From: Bryobacteraceae bacterium
GTDB lineage: Bacteria; Acidobacteriota; Terriglobia; Bryobacterales; Bryobacteraceae
Assembly (NCBI GenBank): GCA_014379815.1
Contig: JACMLA010000635.1
Span: forward strand, 1-19,915
Direction: 5' to 3'
DNA length: 19,915 nucleotides
The notes below the pieces were generated by a model. The model worked only from the letters and a program-made list of their open reading frames with translations, had not been told where the DNA came from and ran no database searches. Position numbers and translations under genes: made by a program. Of this stretch, positions 7,197 through 13,869 are shown piece after piece (the first letter of the stretch is position 1; each line of letters starts with the position of its first letter).

Positions 7197-7825
7197 TGAT
7201 CGAGACCTGAGTCCCGAAAATCCCGAATCGCATAATCAACGCCGGGCAGTTCAGAAAGAGTCGAGAGGACGCCTACAACCCGCATGCCGGCGGCGCGTGC
7301 CGCGGTCACTCCGGTGATGGAATCCTCAAAGACGATACACGAAGAGGGTTGCGCGCCCAGCATAGCCGCCGCACGCAGGAAAATGTCAGGTGCGGGTTTC
7401 GGTCGCTGGACATCCTGTCCGCTGACCACAGCCTGAAAAGACGACCGCAAATCAGCTCCGGTAAGAACGAAGTCCACGTTCGCCGCTTCCGCGTTGGTAG
7501 CCACCGCGGCTGGGACACTCGAATGGCTGGCGAGAAACTCGCGCACACCTGGGAGCAATTTCTGCTCCAGCAAAGGAGCCATCAGCTCCCGATACAGGCT
7601 TTCTTTATTTGCGCCATGCTCATATACGTCGTGGTCCGTCATCCCGGGATCGCAGAAAAAATCTCTGACGATCGCGTCATTGTGCTTGCCCAGCATGCGG
7701 CTCCCGACTTCCGGCAGGTCCAGTCCGTGTTGCCGAAGGTATGCGATCCAGGCTTCTGTATGCGTTTGCGTGGAATCGATGATGACACCATCCATGTCAA
7801 AAATCCAGGCAGAGGGGGAAAGCAC
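7163..7825 (-). CDS. HAD-superfamily hydrolase, beta-phosphoglucomutase/phosphatase-like
   Basis: The protein has 220 residues, the usual size for subfamily IA. Motif I is FDMDGVIIDS with nucleophile Asp10 and general acid/base Asp12. Motif II is Thr110 (AAVATNAE), motif III is Lys143 (RPKPAPDIF) and motif IV is Glu167-Asp168 (FEDSITGV). A helical cap domain lies between residues 17 and 88. These are the residues needed for Mg-dependent phosphoryl transfer through an aspartyl phosphate. The RPKPAPDIF and EDS-x-x-GV pattern resembles beta-phosphoglucomutase and small sugar-phosphate phosphatases, but the substrate cannot be read from sequence. Translation starts at GTG (7825). An in-frame TGA lies upstream and there is no better start. 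It is the first gene of the minus-strand cluster, and its 3' end overlaps the next gene by 34 nt. Confidence 0.92.
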   Translation of the reverse strand: MLSPSAWIFDMDGVIIDSTQTHTEAWIAYLRQHGLDLPEVGSRMLGKHNDAIVRDFFCDPGMTDHDVYEHGANKESLYRELMAPLLEQKLLPGVREFLASHSSVPAAVATNAEAANVDFVLTGADLRSSFQAVVSGQDVQRPKPAPDIFLRAAAMLGAQPSSCIVFEDSITGVTAARAAGMRVVGVLSTLSELPGVDYAIRDFRDSGLDQWLLSCTIPSR

Positions 7826-7863
7826 GAATACTATGGTATCGGCACTTGCTCATCGAACGATTC
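7826..7863. promoter_or_regulatory. Very short divergent intergenic region
   Basis: Only 38 bp separate the GTG of the HAD gene (7825, minus) from the ATG of the adaptor gene (7864, plus). Promoters for both directions must therefore overlap each other or lie inside the opposite gene. AT-rich candidates (TACTAT, TATGGT at about 7829-7838) could serve as a -10 element for the plus strand, but no good -35 element is seen. Neither start has a recognisable Shine-Dalgarno sequence. Confidence 0.3.
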
Positions 7864-8874
7864 ATGACCACGCTAAGACGGTGGTTCCCCGCGCTGGCTG
7901 CTCTGGTTTTACTTGCGGTCGCTGGCGCCGCGGGCTACAACTGGTACCGCTCGCGAAACGACTCCCAAAAGCGCTCGGACGTCTCGGCAACGAAGCAGAA
8001 TGCAGGACAGTCTGTGGCTGAGGTTGGTCTTTCGGGAATGATTTATGCACGGGAAGTAGTGAACGTTGGTGCCGGGGTTGAAGGTCAGGTTCTCAGCTTT
8101 CACGCAGAGGTGGGAGACGAGGTTTATGAAGGTCAGCTCCTGGCAGAAATTTCCAATCAAAATCTGGCTAACGCGCGGGAAGAGTCGGAAGAGGAACTCA
8201 CCAGAGCTCAGACACGCATCGATGAGCTGGAAGTCGCAGTCGCTTCAGGGCGGCTGGAGGCGTCCAGAGCACAGGCCGACCTGACCCGTGTCCGTGGGGA
8301 ACATGAGAGAGCAACACGTAATGTGAACCGGCAGAAGATGCTGATTGCTGAAGGCGCAACCCCGCGACAAAGTTACGATCGTGCCGAAGCGGAATACAAG
8401 ACGCTTGGTACGGATCTGCAAAACCTGGAAGCAGTGGCTGGTGGAGCGGAAGCGCGGCTTGCCAGCCTGCAAAGCGAGCTCGACAACGCGCGAAAGCAAC
8501 TTGAGGCTAGAGTTCTTGACCTCGAAGCTGCCCAGGCCCGTCTGGATGCTGGACAAGTATTCTCGCCAGCCTCTGGAATTGTTACCTCGCGACGAGGTAC
8601 ACCAGGTGAAGATGTTCACCCCTCAGTGGCTGATTTCTTCCAGATTGCCACTAACTTGTCTAACCTGACAGTTCTGGTCGAGCCGCAGGGTTCCGTGCTG
8701 GCATCCATAAAGCAGGGCCAAACCGCTCTTGTGAACGTAGCCGACATTCCCAATGATGTTCTGACCGGCACAGTTGCTTCAGTCACCGACGGCAAAGTTC
8801 GCGTGGATTTCGTCAGCCCAAGCGCGCTGGTGAAGCCCGGCCAGACCGCTCAGGTACGGCTGATGCTACGGTAA
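7864..8874 (+). CDS. HlyD/MFP-family periplasmic adaptor subunit
   Basis: The protein has 336 residues from the ATG at 7864. A TTG at 7846 would add six residues before the membrane anchor and is less likely. It has an N-terminal membrane helix (about 8-26), a first lipoyl/barrel-sandwich half (VNVGAGVEGQVLSFHAEVGDEVYEGQ, about 67-92), a long alpha-hairpin coiled coil (about 105-230, rich in Glu, Arg and Ala), the second lipoyl half (VFSPASGIVTSRRGTPGEDV) and a beta-barrel domain near the C-terminus (SVLASIKQGQTALVNV, then VKPGQTAQVRLML). Such adaptors link an inner-membrane ABC, MFS or RND pump to an outer-membrane channel. No pump or TolC-like gene adjoins it on this strand. The next gene is a fumarase 18 bp downstream. 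The MFS exporter in the divergent cluster is a conceivable partner. Confidence 0.9.
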   Translation: MTTLRRWFPALAALVLLAVAGAAGYNWYRSRNDSQKRSDVSATKQNAGQSVAEVGLSGMIYAREVVNVGAGVEGQVLSFHAEVGDEVYEGQLLAEISNQNLANAREESEEELTRAQTRIDELEVAVASGRLEASRAQADLTRVRGEHERATRNVNRQKMLIAEGATPRQSYDRAEAEYKTLGTDLQNLEAVAGGAEARLASLQSELDNARKQLEARVLDLEAAQARLDAGQVFSPASGIVTSRRGTPGEDVHPSVADFFQIATNLSNLTVLVEPQGSVLASIKQGQTALVNVADIPNDVLTGTVASVTDGKVRVDFVSPSALVKPGQTAQVRLMLR

Positions 8875-8892
8875 GAGTTCCTGTCAAATTTT

Positions 8893-10410
8893 ATGGAGTT
8901 TCTCAAAAGCAGTCTTGTTGAGCTGATTACCCAGACCTCGACCAGCCTCCCTCCCGATGTCCGGGAAGCAATGCAGGTCGCTATGCTCCACGAGACAAAA
9001 GGCACCCAGGCGTCTCATGCCCTGGACATTATCGCAAGCAACATCGATATGGCTCAGGACGACCAGGGCCCAATCTGCCAGGATACCGGAATGCCTACTT
9101 TCGTGGTGCATACTCCAGTAGGCGTGAATCAGATCGAGTTGCGCAAAGCTATTCGCGCCGCGGTAGCAGAAGCTACTTTACGCGGCAAGCTGCGGCCTAA
9201 TTCTGTAGATTCCCTAACAGGCGAGAACACCGGTACCAACCTCGGCCAGGAAACCCCAGTCATTCATTTCGAGCAATGGGAGCAGGATGACATCGAAGTC
9301 AAACTGATCCTGAAAGGTGGTGGCTGCGAGAACAAGAACGCACAGTACTCCCTGCCGTGCACTCTGGAGCATCTTGGCCGTGCGGACCGAACGCTGGAAG
9401 GTGTTCGGAAATGCATCTTACATGCCGTGTGGCAGGCACAGGGACAGGGTTGTGCGCCTGGAGCCATCGGCGTTTGCATCGGAAGTGATCGCGCCCACGG
9501 CTATTACCTGGCCAAAGAGGAACTCTTCCGAACGCTGCAGGACAGCAACCCGGTTCCGGACTTGCAAGCGCTGGAAGAGCGCATCATGACGGAAGCAAAC
9601 ACGCTCGGGATAGGAACGATGGGCTTCGGTGGGCGGCAGTCCCTGATCGGTTGTAAAATCACCGCTGCGAATCGCCTTCCCGCCAGCTTCTTCGTCTCCG
9701 TGGCGTACGAATGCTGGGCCTTTCGAAGGCTTGGAATCCGTATCGAAGCGAGCTCAGGCGCGATCAAGAGTTGGCTGTACCGCGACCCAGCCCGTCCCAC
9801 AGAGCGAATGAGTGCTATCGAAGAAGGCTTTCAGCTGACGGGCAGGGAGATTGTCCTGACGCCACCACTGTCAGAAGCGCAAATGCGCGGTTTGCGCGTA
9901 GGCGATGTTGTGGTTTTGAATGGCGAACTGTTTACCGGTCGTGATGCGGTCCACGCGCACCTGATGCATCATGAGCCGCCTGTCGATCTCAACGGCGCAG
10001 CGCTCTATCACTGCGGTCCAGTGATGCTGCAACAAGGTGATTCCTGGGCTGTCAAAGCGGCTGGGCCCACCACCAGCATCCGCGAAGAACCGTATCAGGC
10101 AGATGTCATCGAACGCTACGGTGTTCGGGCGGTCATTGGCAAAGGCGGTATGGGTCCGAAGACGCTTGCCGCGTTACAGAAGCACGGAGCCGTGTATCTG
10201 AACGGAATTGGAGGTGCCGCCCAGTTCTATGCGCGGACGATTGAAAAGGTTCTCGGAGTTCACTTGTTGGACTTCGGAATTCCCGAAGCTATGTGGCATC
10301 TGAAAGTTAATAATTTCGTAGCCATAGTCACAATGGACGCGCACGGGAACAGCCTGCACGCCAGCGTCGAATCAGACAGCGCACAGGCCCTGGCTGCGTT
10401 GCAAGCGTAG
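8893..10410 (+). CDS. fumA: Fumarate hydratase, class I (iron-sulfur dependent, fused alpha/beta)
   Basis: This 505-residue cytoplasmic enzyme is expected to interconvert fumarate and L-malate in the TCA cycle. The alpha domain (about 5-290) carries GPICQDTGMP with Cys62, KGGGCENKN at 142-149, AIGVCIGSDRAHG with Cys195, and GIGTMGFGG at 239-247. The beta domain (about 318-500) carries FTGRDAVHAHL, YHCGPV with Cys374, GKGGM and YLNGIGGAA. Cys62, Cys195 and Cys374 correspond in position to the three cysteines that hold the 4Fe-4S cluster in class I fumarases, leaving one iron free for substrate. Alpha and beta are fused in one chain, as in E. coli FumA, though shorter. In the GGGxEN loop a cysteine (Cys145) stands where related enzymes usually have serine. 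L-tartrate dehydratase is the main alternative. The ATG at 8893 is 18 bp after the adaptor stop, without a clear ribosome-binding site. Confidence 0.93.
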   Translation: MEFLKSSLVELITQTSTSLPPDVREAMQVAMLHETKGTQASHALDIIASNIDMAQDDQGPICQDTGMPTFVVHTPVGVNQIELRKAIRAAVAEATLRGKLRPNSVDSLTGENTGTNLGQETPVIHFEQWEQDDIEVKLILKGGGCENKNAQYSLPCTLEHLGRADRTLEGVRKCILHAVWQAQGQGCAPGAIGVCIGSDRAHGYYLAKEELFRTLQDSNPVPDLQALEERIMTEANTLGIGTMGFGGRQSLIGCKITAANRLPASFFVSVAYECWAFRRLGIRIEASSGAIKSWLYRDPARPTERMSAIEEGFQLTGREIVLTPPLSEAQMRGLRVGDVVVLNGELFTGRDAVHAHLMHHEPPVDLNGAALYHCGPVMLQQGDSWAVKAAGPTTSIREEPYQADVIERYGVRAVIGKGGMGPKTLAALQKHGAVYLNGIGGAAQFYARTIEKVLGVHLLDFGIPEAMWHLKVNNFVAIVTMDAHGNSLHASVESDSAQALAALQA

Positions 10411-10425
10411 TGGCCAGGACTGCGT

Positions 10426-10431
10426 TATTAT
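10426..10431 (+). promoter_or_regulatory. Possible -10 element of the tRNA-Arg promoter
   Basis: TATTAT lies 11 bp before the first base of the tRNA, a distance that would put the transcript start a few bases upstream of the mature 5' end. No good -35 hexamer is seen at the normal spacing (TTGCAA at 10399-10404 is too far), so read-through from the fumarase gene is an alternative. Confidence 0.3.
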
Positions 10432-10442
10432 AAGGAAGCTGT

Positions 10443-10520
10443 GCGCCCGTAGCTCAGCCCGGATAGAGCGTTTGCCTCCGGAGCAAAAGGCCGTAAGTTC
10501 GAATCTTACCGGGCGCACCA
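10443..10520 (+). tRNA. tRNA-Arg, anticodon CCG
   Basis: A full cloverleaf can be folded by eye. The 7-bp acceptor stem GCGCCCG/CGGGCGC pairs 10443-10449 with 10510-10516. The D stem is GCTC/GAGC and the anticodon stem TTTGC/GCAAA. The loop CTCCGGA gives anticodon CCG, which reads the arginine codon CGG. The variable loop is AGGCC, the T stem GTAAG/CTTAC, and the T loop TTCGAAT. Discriminator A at 10517 is followed by a genomically encoded CCA (10518-10520). The D loop contains the usual GG. The gene sits 32 bp after the fumarase stop on the same strand. Confidence 0.97.
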
Positions 10521-10536
10521 CACACCTCGCTCCATT

Positions 10537-10558
10537 CAAGCCTGTATTCAGGCACTTG
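10537..10558. terminator. Weak hairpin between convergent tRNA-Arg and aldo/keto reductase genes
   Basis: GCCTG (10540-10544) and CAGGC (10549-10553) form a 5-bp stem with a TATT loop. Three further pairs (CAA with TTG) extend it beyond a two-base bulge. It lies between the end of the tRNA and the end of the opposing reductase gene, where a terminator would be expected, but neither side has a T-tract. Confidence 0.3.
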
Positions 10559-10587
10559 ATGACCGGTGCATTCTGCTCCCGACTATT

Positions 10588-11583
10588 TTACCTGTCAATT
10601 GTGCGTAAACTGGCCGCTGTATACCGGTCGCCGGCAACCAGCTCCATCGGAACCGCGTCTTCCAGTTCCGCAATCTCCGATGGAGTGAGCTGGATCTCCG
10701 CCGCAGCGGCATTCTCTTCAAGGTAGGTTCTCCGCTTAGTCCCTGGAATTGGAACGATGTCCTCGCCCTTTGCTAAGACCCAGGCGAGTGCCAGTTGTCC
10801 CGGCTTCAAGTTTCGTCGCGCAGCTATCGCTCGCACCCGTTCGACCAGTAGCTGATTCTTGCCGAAGGCGTCGCCGGCTACTCGCGGATAGCGCTCCGAC
10901 CGGAAATCATTGGCTCCTAAGTCACCCGGCTGAATCGTACCCGTTAGGAAACCGCGTCCCAGAGGGCTGTACGGTACGAATCCGATTCCAAGCTCACGAA
11001 CCGTGGGAATGATTTCGTCCTCAACGTGACGTTCCCACAACGAGTACTCTGTTTGCAGCGCCGTTATGGGATGCACTTTATGCGCTCGCCGGATCGTATT
11101 TGGCGAGGCCTCAGAAAGACCCAGGTACGTTACTTTACCCGCCTTCACAAGCTCAGACATGGCGCCAACCGTTTCTTCGATTGGAGTCTCGCGATCCACC
11201 CGGTGCTGGTAGTACAGGTCGATGTGATCCACGCCCAGTCTCTTCAGAGAGGCATCGCACGCCGACTTCACGTACTCTGGCTTGCCACTAATTGCCCAAT
11301 ACGCGGGGTCGTCCTTTTTCCGGATGTTCGCAAATTTTGTCGCCAGAAAGACTTCATCCCTGCGGCCCGAAATCGTTCGTCCAATCAGCTCTTCGTTATC
11401 TCCGATTCCATACATATCCGCGGTATCGAGAAAGGTGATTCCGAGATCCAGCGCCTCCAAAATCGTAGCGGCGGATTCTTCGTCATTCCGTTCGCCGTAG
11501 AAGTCGCTCATTCCCATGCAACCCAGCCCCATACGCGACACCATTGCACCCTGCGAGCCGAGCTTCCTTAATGTCATGCCCAT
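10588..11583 (-). CDS. Aldo/keto reductase (NADP(H)-dependent oxidoreductase)
   Basis: This is a 331-residue TIM-barrel reductase. The catalytic tetrad is visible as Asp53 and Tyr58 (FLDTADMYG), Lys83 (ATKF) and His127 (YYQHR). Cofactor-binding elements near the C-terminus include VPIPGTKRR. The blocks [20 protein letters not shown] and LGLSEA, and the length, match the AKR13-like bacterial group. The start is set at the ATG at 11583 because a perfect AGGAGGT lies 8 nt upstream (11592-11598). An earlier in-frame ATG at 11601 immediately precedes that sequence and would translate the ribosome-binding site itself, so it is rejected. ATG 11577 is also possible. The gene is downstream of the AraC-type regulator on the same strand with a 104-bp gap, so it may be co-transcribed with it or have its own promoter. 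Confidence 0.94.
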   Translation of the reverse strand: MGMTLRKLGSQGAMVSRMGLGCMGMSDFYGERNDEESAATILEALDLGITFLDTADMYGIGDNEELIGRTISGRRDEVFLATKFANIRKKDDPAYWAISGKPEYVKSACDASLKRLGVDHIDLYYQHRVDRETPIEETVGAMSELVKAGKVTYLGLSEASPNTIRRAHKVHPITALQTEYSLWERHVEDEIIPTVRELGIGFVPYSPLGRGFLTGTIQPGDLGANDFRSERYPRVAGDAFGKNQLLVERVRAIAARRNLKPGQLALAWVLAKGEDIVPIPGTKRRTYLEENAAAAEIQLTPSEIAELEDAVPMELVAGDRYTAASLRTIDR

Positions 11584-11591
11584 GCTTTCAG

Positions 11592-11598
11592 ACCTCCT
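11592..11598 (-). promoter_or_regulatory. Perfect Shine-Dalgarno sequence AGGAGGT
   Basis: Read on the minus strand this is AGGAGGT, with 8 nt between it and the ATG at 11583. It decides the start of the aldo/keto reductase against the ATG at 11601 and is by far the strongest ribosome-binding site in the window, where most starts have weak or no such sequence. Confidence 0.75.
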
Positions 11599-11687
11599 CA
11601 TTTATTGAACTTTGAATTGCGCGATCACTCAATATCGAAAGCTGCATGATGGTTGCCTAAACCTGCAGATTGCCGGACTTCTGGAGT

Positions 11688-12593
11688 TCACGTGTTCTGA
11701 GCTCTCCTCGATTCCTCCATCGGACGATTGCCGAAAAAGCGTTTGAACTCCCTGCTGAACTGGGACGCGCTCTCATAGCCAACCTTATCTGCGGCAAGAG
11801 CTGCACCAAGCCCCTCATGCAGGATCAGCATGCGGGCTTTGTGAAGACGGACGGATTTCAGGTATTGCAGCGGAGAATTTGCCGTAACAGCCTTAAAGCT
11901 GTGGTGGAAAGCAGAAACGCTCATCCCAGCCTCCTCGGCCATGCGGGAAATATTCAAGGGTTCGGTATACCTCGTGTGGATCCGATTCAGCACCGCGTGG
12001 ATTTGTCCCATAGGCCCGCTTCGATTGAGCATTGCTAACAACGCGCCTCCCTGGGGCCCACACAGCGCGTGATAAGCAATCTCACGAATGATTCCCTGAC
12101 CCAGCACCCTTGCGTCTACGGGGGAGCGTAGACATTCAAGGAGCCGGACGATCGCACCCTTCATCCTCGAATCCAATGGCGTTGCCCTGATGCAGCCGTC
12201 TGAATTTACGGCCTCCTGCTTTCTGCCGGCGTCCATTGTGATTGCAAGTTCACTGATGAGACCTATGTCCATACGAACCGAGACACCTAGCAGGGGTTCC
12301 CCGTCGGTCGCTTGCCCTTCGCACTCAAACGGGAGCGGCACAGACAGAACCAGATAATTGTTCTCGTCATAGACGATGACGCGGTCTCCGATGTAGCCCG
12401 TCTTTCGGCCGCTTGCGATGATGTAGATGCTTGGCTCGTACATGACCGGGGTCCGTGGGAAGTCATGCTCGGCTCGGGCCAGCTGGACCGCATCCAGAAG
12501 CGTCGGGTGAAGTCCCTCGCCGTCTGCTAACTCCATGAGCAATGCCTTCATCGTTCGCTGGCTTCTCTCGAAGGACGGATCAAATTGTGTCAT
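11688..12593 (-). CDS. AraC-family transcriptional regulator (AraC_N type)
   Basis: The protein has 301 residues from the ATG at 12593, with a weak TTGAGG-type site upstream. An upstream extension to 12674 would add 27 residues containing cysteines and no family similarity, and is rejected. The N-terminal two thirds match the AraC_N ligand-sensing type, with YIGDRVIVYDENNYLVLSVP and the LPFECEGQATDGEPLLGVSV block. The C-terminal 100 residues carry two helix-turn-helix motifs (ISRMAEEAGMSVSAFHHSFK and, further on, LAADKVGYESASQFSREFKR), ending in FGNRPMEESR. Regulators of this type often sit beside aldo/keto reductases or other carbonyl-reducing enzymes and activate them. Here one lies directly downstream and another is divergently transcribed across 150 bp, so both are likely targets. 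The inducer is unknown. Confidence 0.93.
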   Translation of the reverse strand: MTQFDPSFERSQRTMKALLMELADGEGLHPTLLDAVQLARAEHDFPRTPVMYEPSIYIIASGRKTGYIGDRVIVYDENNYLVLSVPLPFECEGQATDGEPLLGVSVRMDIGLISELAITMDAGRKQEAVNSDGCIRATPLDSRMKGAIVRLLECLRSPVDARVLGQGIIREIAYHALCGPQGGALLAMLNRSGPMGQIHAVLNRIHTRYTEPLNISRMAEEAGMSVSAFHHSFKAVTANSPLQYLKSVRLHKARMLILHEGLGAALAADKVGYESASQFSREFKRFFGNRPMEESRRAQNT

Positions 12594-12743
12594 GGACGTC
12601 TTCTGCCTCAAGTTTAAGCACCTGAGTGTCGGAGCCGATTGATTGTCTTTGACTTTGCAGAAACAGGCAATCAATGTGCAGGTTCAGACATGGAGGATCT
12701 GAGGTTTGTGTAGTCTCATGGTTCAGAGGCAGAAAAAAGGAAT
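12594..12743. promoter_or_regulatory. Divergent promoter region between AraC regulator and second aldo/keto reductase
   Basis: These 150 bp hold the control sites for both genes. On the plus strand TTGACT (12649-12654) resembles a -35 element, with a poor CAATGT at the right distance. GGTTCAGA occurs twice in direct orientation (12681-12688 and 12720-12727), and TCAGA/TCTGA form a short inverted repeat around 12684-12702. AraC-family proteins commonly bind pairs of direct half-sites, so these are candidate operators, but the repeats are short. AAAAGGA just before the ATG at 12744 is the ribosome-binding site of the reductase. Confidence 0.4.
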
Positions 12744-13778
12744 ATGCAATACAGACTACTGGGTAACAGCGGACTGCGAGTCTCCGAAGCAGCGCTCGGC
12801 GCCATGACTTTCGGCGAAGAATGGGGATGGGGAGCTGCGAAGGACGAAGCGCGAAAAGTGTATGATGCGTTCCGCGAAGCTGGCGGCAACTTCATCGACA
12901 CCGCAAACGTTTACACAAACGGATCGAGCGAATCTTTCGTGGGTGAGTTTATGCAGGACCACCGTCAGAGCATGGTGCTGGCCACCAAGTACACAAACTC
13001 CTTTCCAACAACCGACCCAAACGCGAGCGGCAATCAGCGCAAGAATATGGTTCAGGCGGTAGACGCCAGCTTGAAGCGTCTGGCCACTGACTACATCGAC
13101 CTCTATTGGGTCCACATCTGGGATCAGCTCACACCCGTGGAAGAAGTTATGCGGGGGCTGGATGATCTGGTCCGTCAGGGGAAGGTAATTCACGTCGGTA
13201 TTTCGGATGCGCCGGCCTGGTGGATTGCACAGGCAAACACCCTGGCGCACCTGCGGGGATGGACGCCGTTTATTGGATTGCAGATCGAATACAGCCTGAT
13301 CGAGCGAACTGTGGAGCGAGAGCTTATTCCGATGGCGAAATCGTTGAACATTGGCGTGACGGCATGGTCGCCGCTCGCGAGTGGCATGCTTAGCGGCAAG
13401 TACCACGGCCATGGGTCAGACGAGCCAGGCCGTCTCAGCAGCGACATGATGAAAGATTTCAAACCGGAACAACAGCGGGCGGACAGGGTGGTGGCGGCTG
13501 TGAAGACCGTGTCGGATGAAACCGGGCACAGTATGGCGCAGGTGGCGCTCGCTTGGCTTCGTTACCGGCCTGTCCCGGTAATCCCAATTATTGGTGCGCG
13601 TAAGCTAACTCAACTCGAGGATAACCTTGCGAGCTTTGAGCTAATGCTCTCGGTGGAGCAGCTAAGTAAGCTGGATGACGCAAGCCAAATTGAACTTGGG
13701 TTCCCGCATGACTTTTACGCAAGGGACATGGTGAAGGGATTAGTCTCCGGCGGCCTCCGGGACCAAATCCTGGCGTAA
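12744..13778 (+). CDS. Aldo/keto reductase, second subfamily
   Basis: This is a 344-residue TIM-barrel reductase distinct from the one at 10588. The catalytic residues are Asp52 and Tyr57 (FIDTANVYTNG), Lys82 (ATKYTNS) and His124 (YWVHIWD). The block DPNASGNQRKNM at about 91-102 and the long loop around 200-235 are typical of bacterial reductases related to YajO/AKR9- and AKR11-type enzymes. IPIIGARKLTQLEDNL near the C-terminus is the expected phosphate-binding segment for NADP(H). Likely substrates are aldehydes or ketones, but the physiological one cannot be told. The start is ATG at 12744, preceded by AAAAGGA. It is divergent from the AraC-type regulator, which makes regulation by that protein plausible. 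It ends 91 bp before the convergent TonB-dependent receptor, with a strong hairpin between them. Confidence 0.94.
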   Translation: MQYRLLGNSGLRVSEAALGAMTFGEEWGWGAAKDEARKVYDAFREAGGNFIDTANVYTNGSSESFVGEFMQDHRQSMVLATKYTNSFPTTDPNASGNQRKNMVQAVDASLKRLATDYIDLYWVHIWDQLTPVEEVMRGLDDLVRQGKVIHVGISDAPAWWIAQANTLAHLRGWTPFIGLQIEYSLIERTVERELIPMAKSLNIGVTAWSPLASGMLSGKYHGHGSDEPGRLSSDMMKDFKPEQQRADRVVAAVKTVSDETGHSMAQVALAWLRYRPVPVIPIIGARKLTQLEDNLASFELMLSVEQLSKLDDASQIELGFPHDFYARDMVKGLVSGGLRDQILA

Positions 13779-13790
13779 GTGAACTGCAAG

Positions 13791-13861
13791 CCAACTCTGT
13801 ACTCCGGAGAGATCCATATTCCTCCGGAGTACAGAGTTGGTGCGCTTAGTGCACCAACTCT
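13791..13861. terminator. Large double inverted repeat between convergent genes, probable bidirectional terminator
   Basis: A perfect 19-bp inverted repeat pairs 13791-13809 with 13822-13840 around a 12-nt loop. Its arms contain CCAACTCT, GTAC and the self-complementary CTCCGGAG. A second inverted repeat shares the right arm: AGAGTTGGTGC (13833-13843) pairs with GCACCAACTCT (13851-13861) across 7 nt. The two hairpins are mutually exclusive. The element lies in the 91-bp gap between the ends of the second aldo/keto reductase and the TonB-dependent receptor, the expected place for a bidirectional terminator. However, neither strand has a T-tract after the stem, so a classical intrinsic terminator is not proven. 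An mRNA-stabilising hairpin or a repeated genomic element are alternatives. Confidence 0.6.
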
Positions 13862-13869
13862 AACGAAAT

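Noticed and set aside
7349..7867. 172-codon plus-strand frame opposite the HAD gene
   Set aside because: The minus strand encodes all four HAD motifs here. The plus frame has no motif and would overlap the adaptor start.
10443..10588. tRNA-Arg as an integration site of a mobile element
   Set aside because: No integrase gene is nearby and I see no repeat of the tRNA 3' end in the following sequence. The neighbours look like ordinary chromosomal genes.
11026..11571. 181-codon plus-strand frame opposite the first aldo/keto reductase
   Set aside because: It is antisense to a reductase with all catalytic residues and a perfect Shine-Dalgarno sequence. Its translation is low in recognisable structure.
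12756..13412. 218-codon minus-strand frame opposite the second aldo/keto reductase
   Set aside because: The plus strand carries the complete catalytic tetrad and a ribosome-binding site. The opposite frame has no family features.
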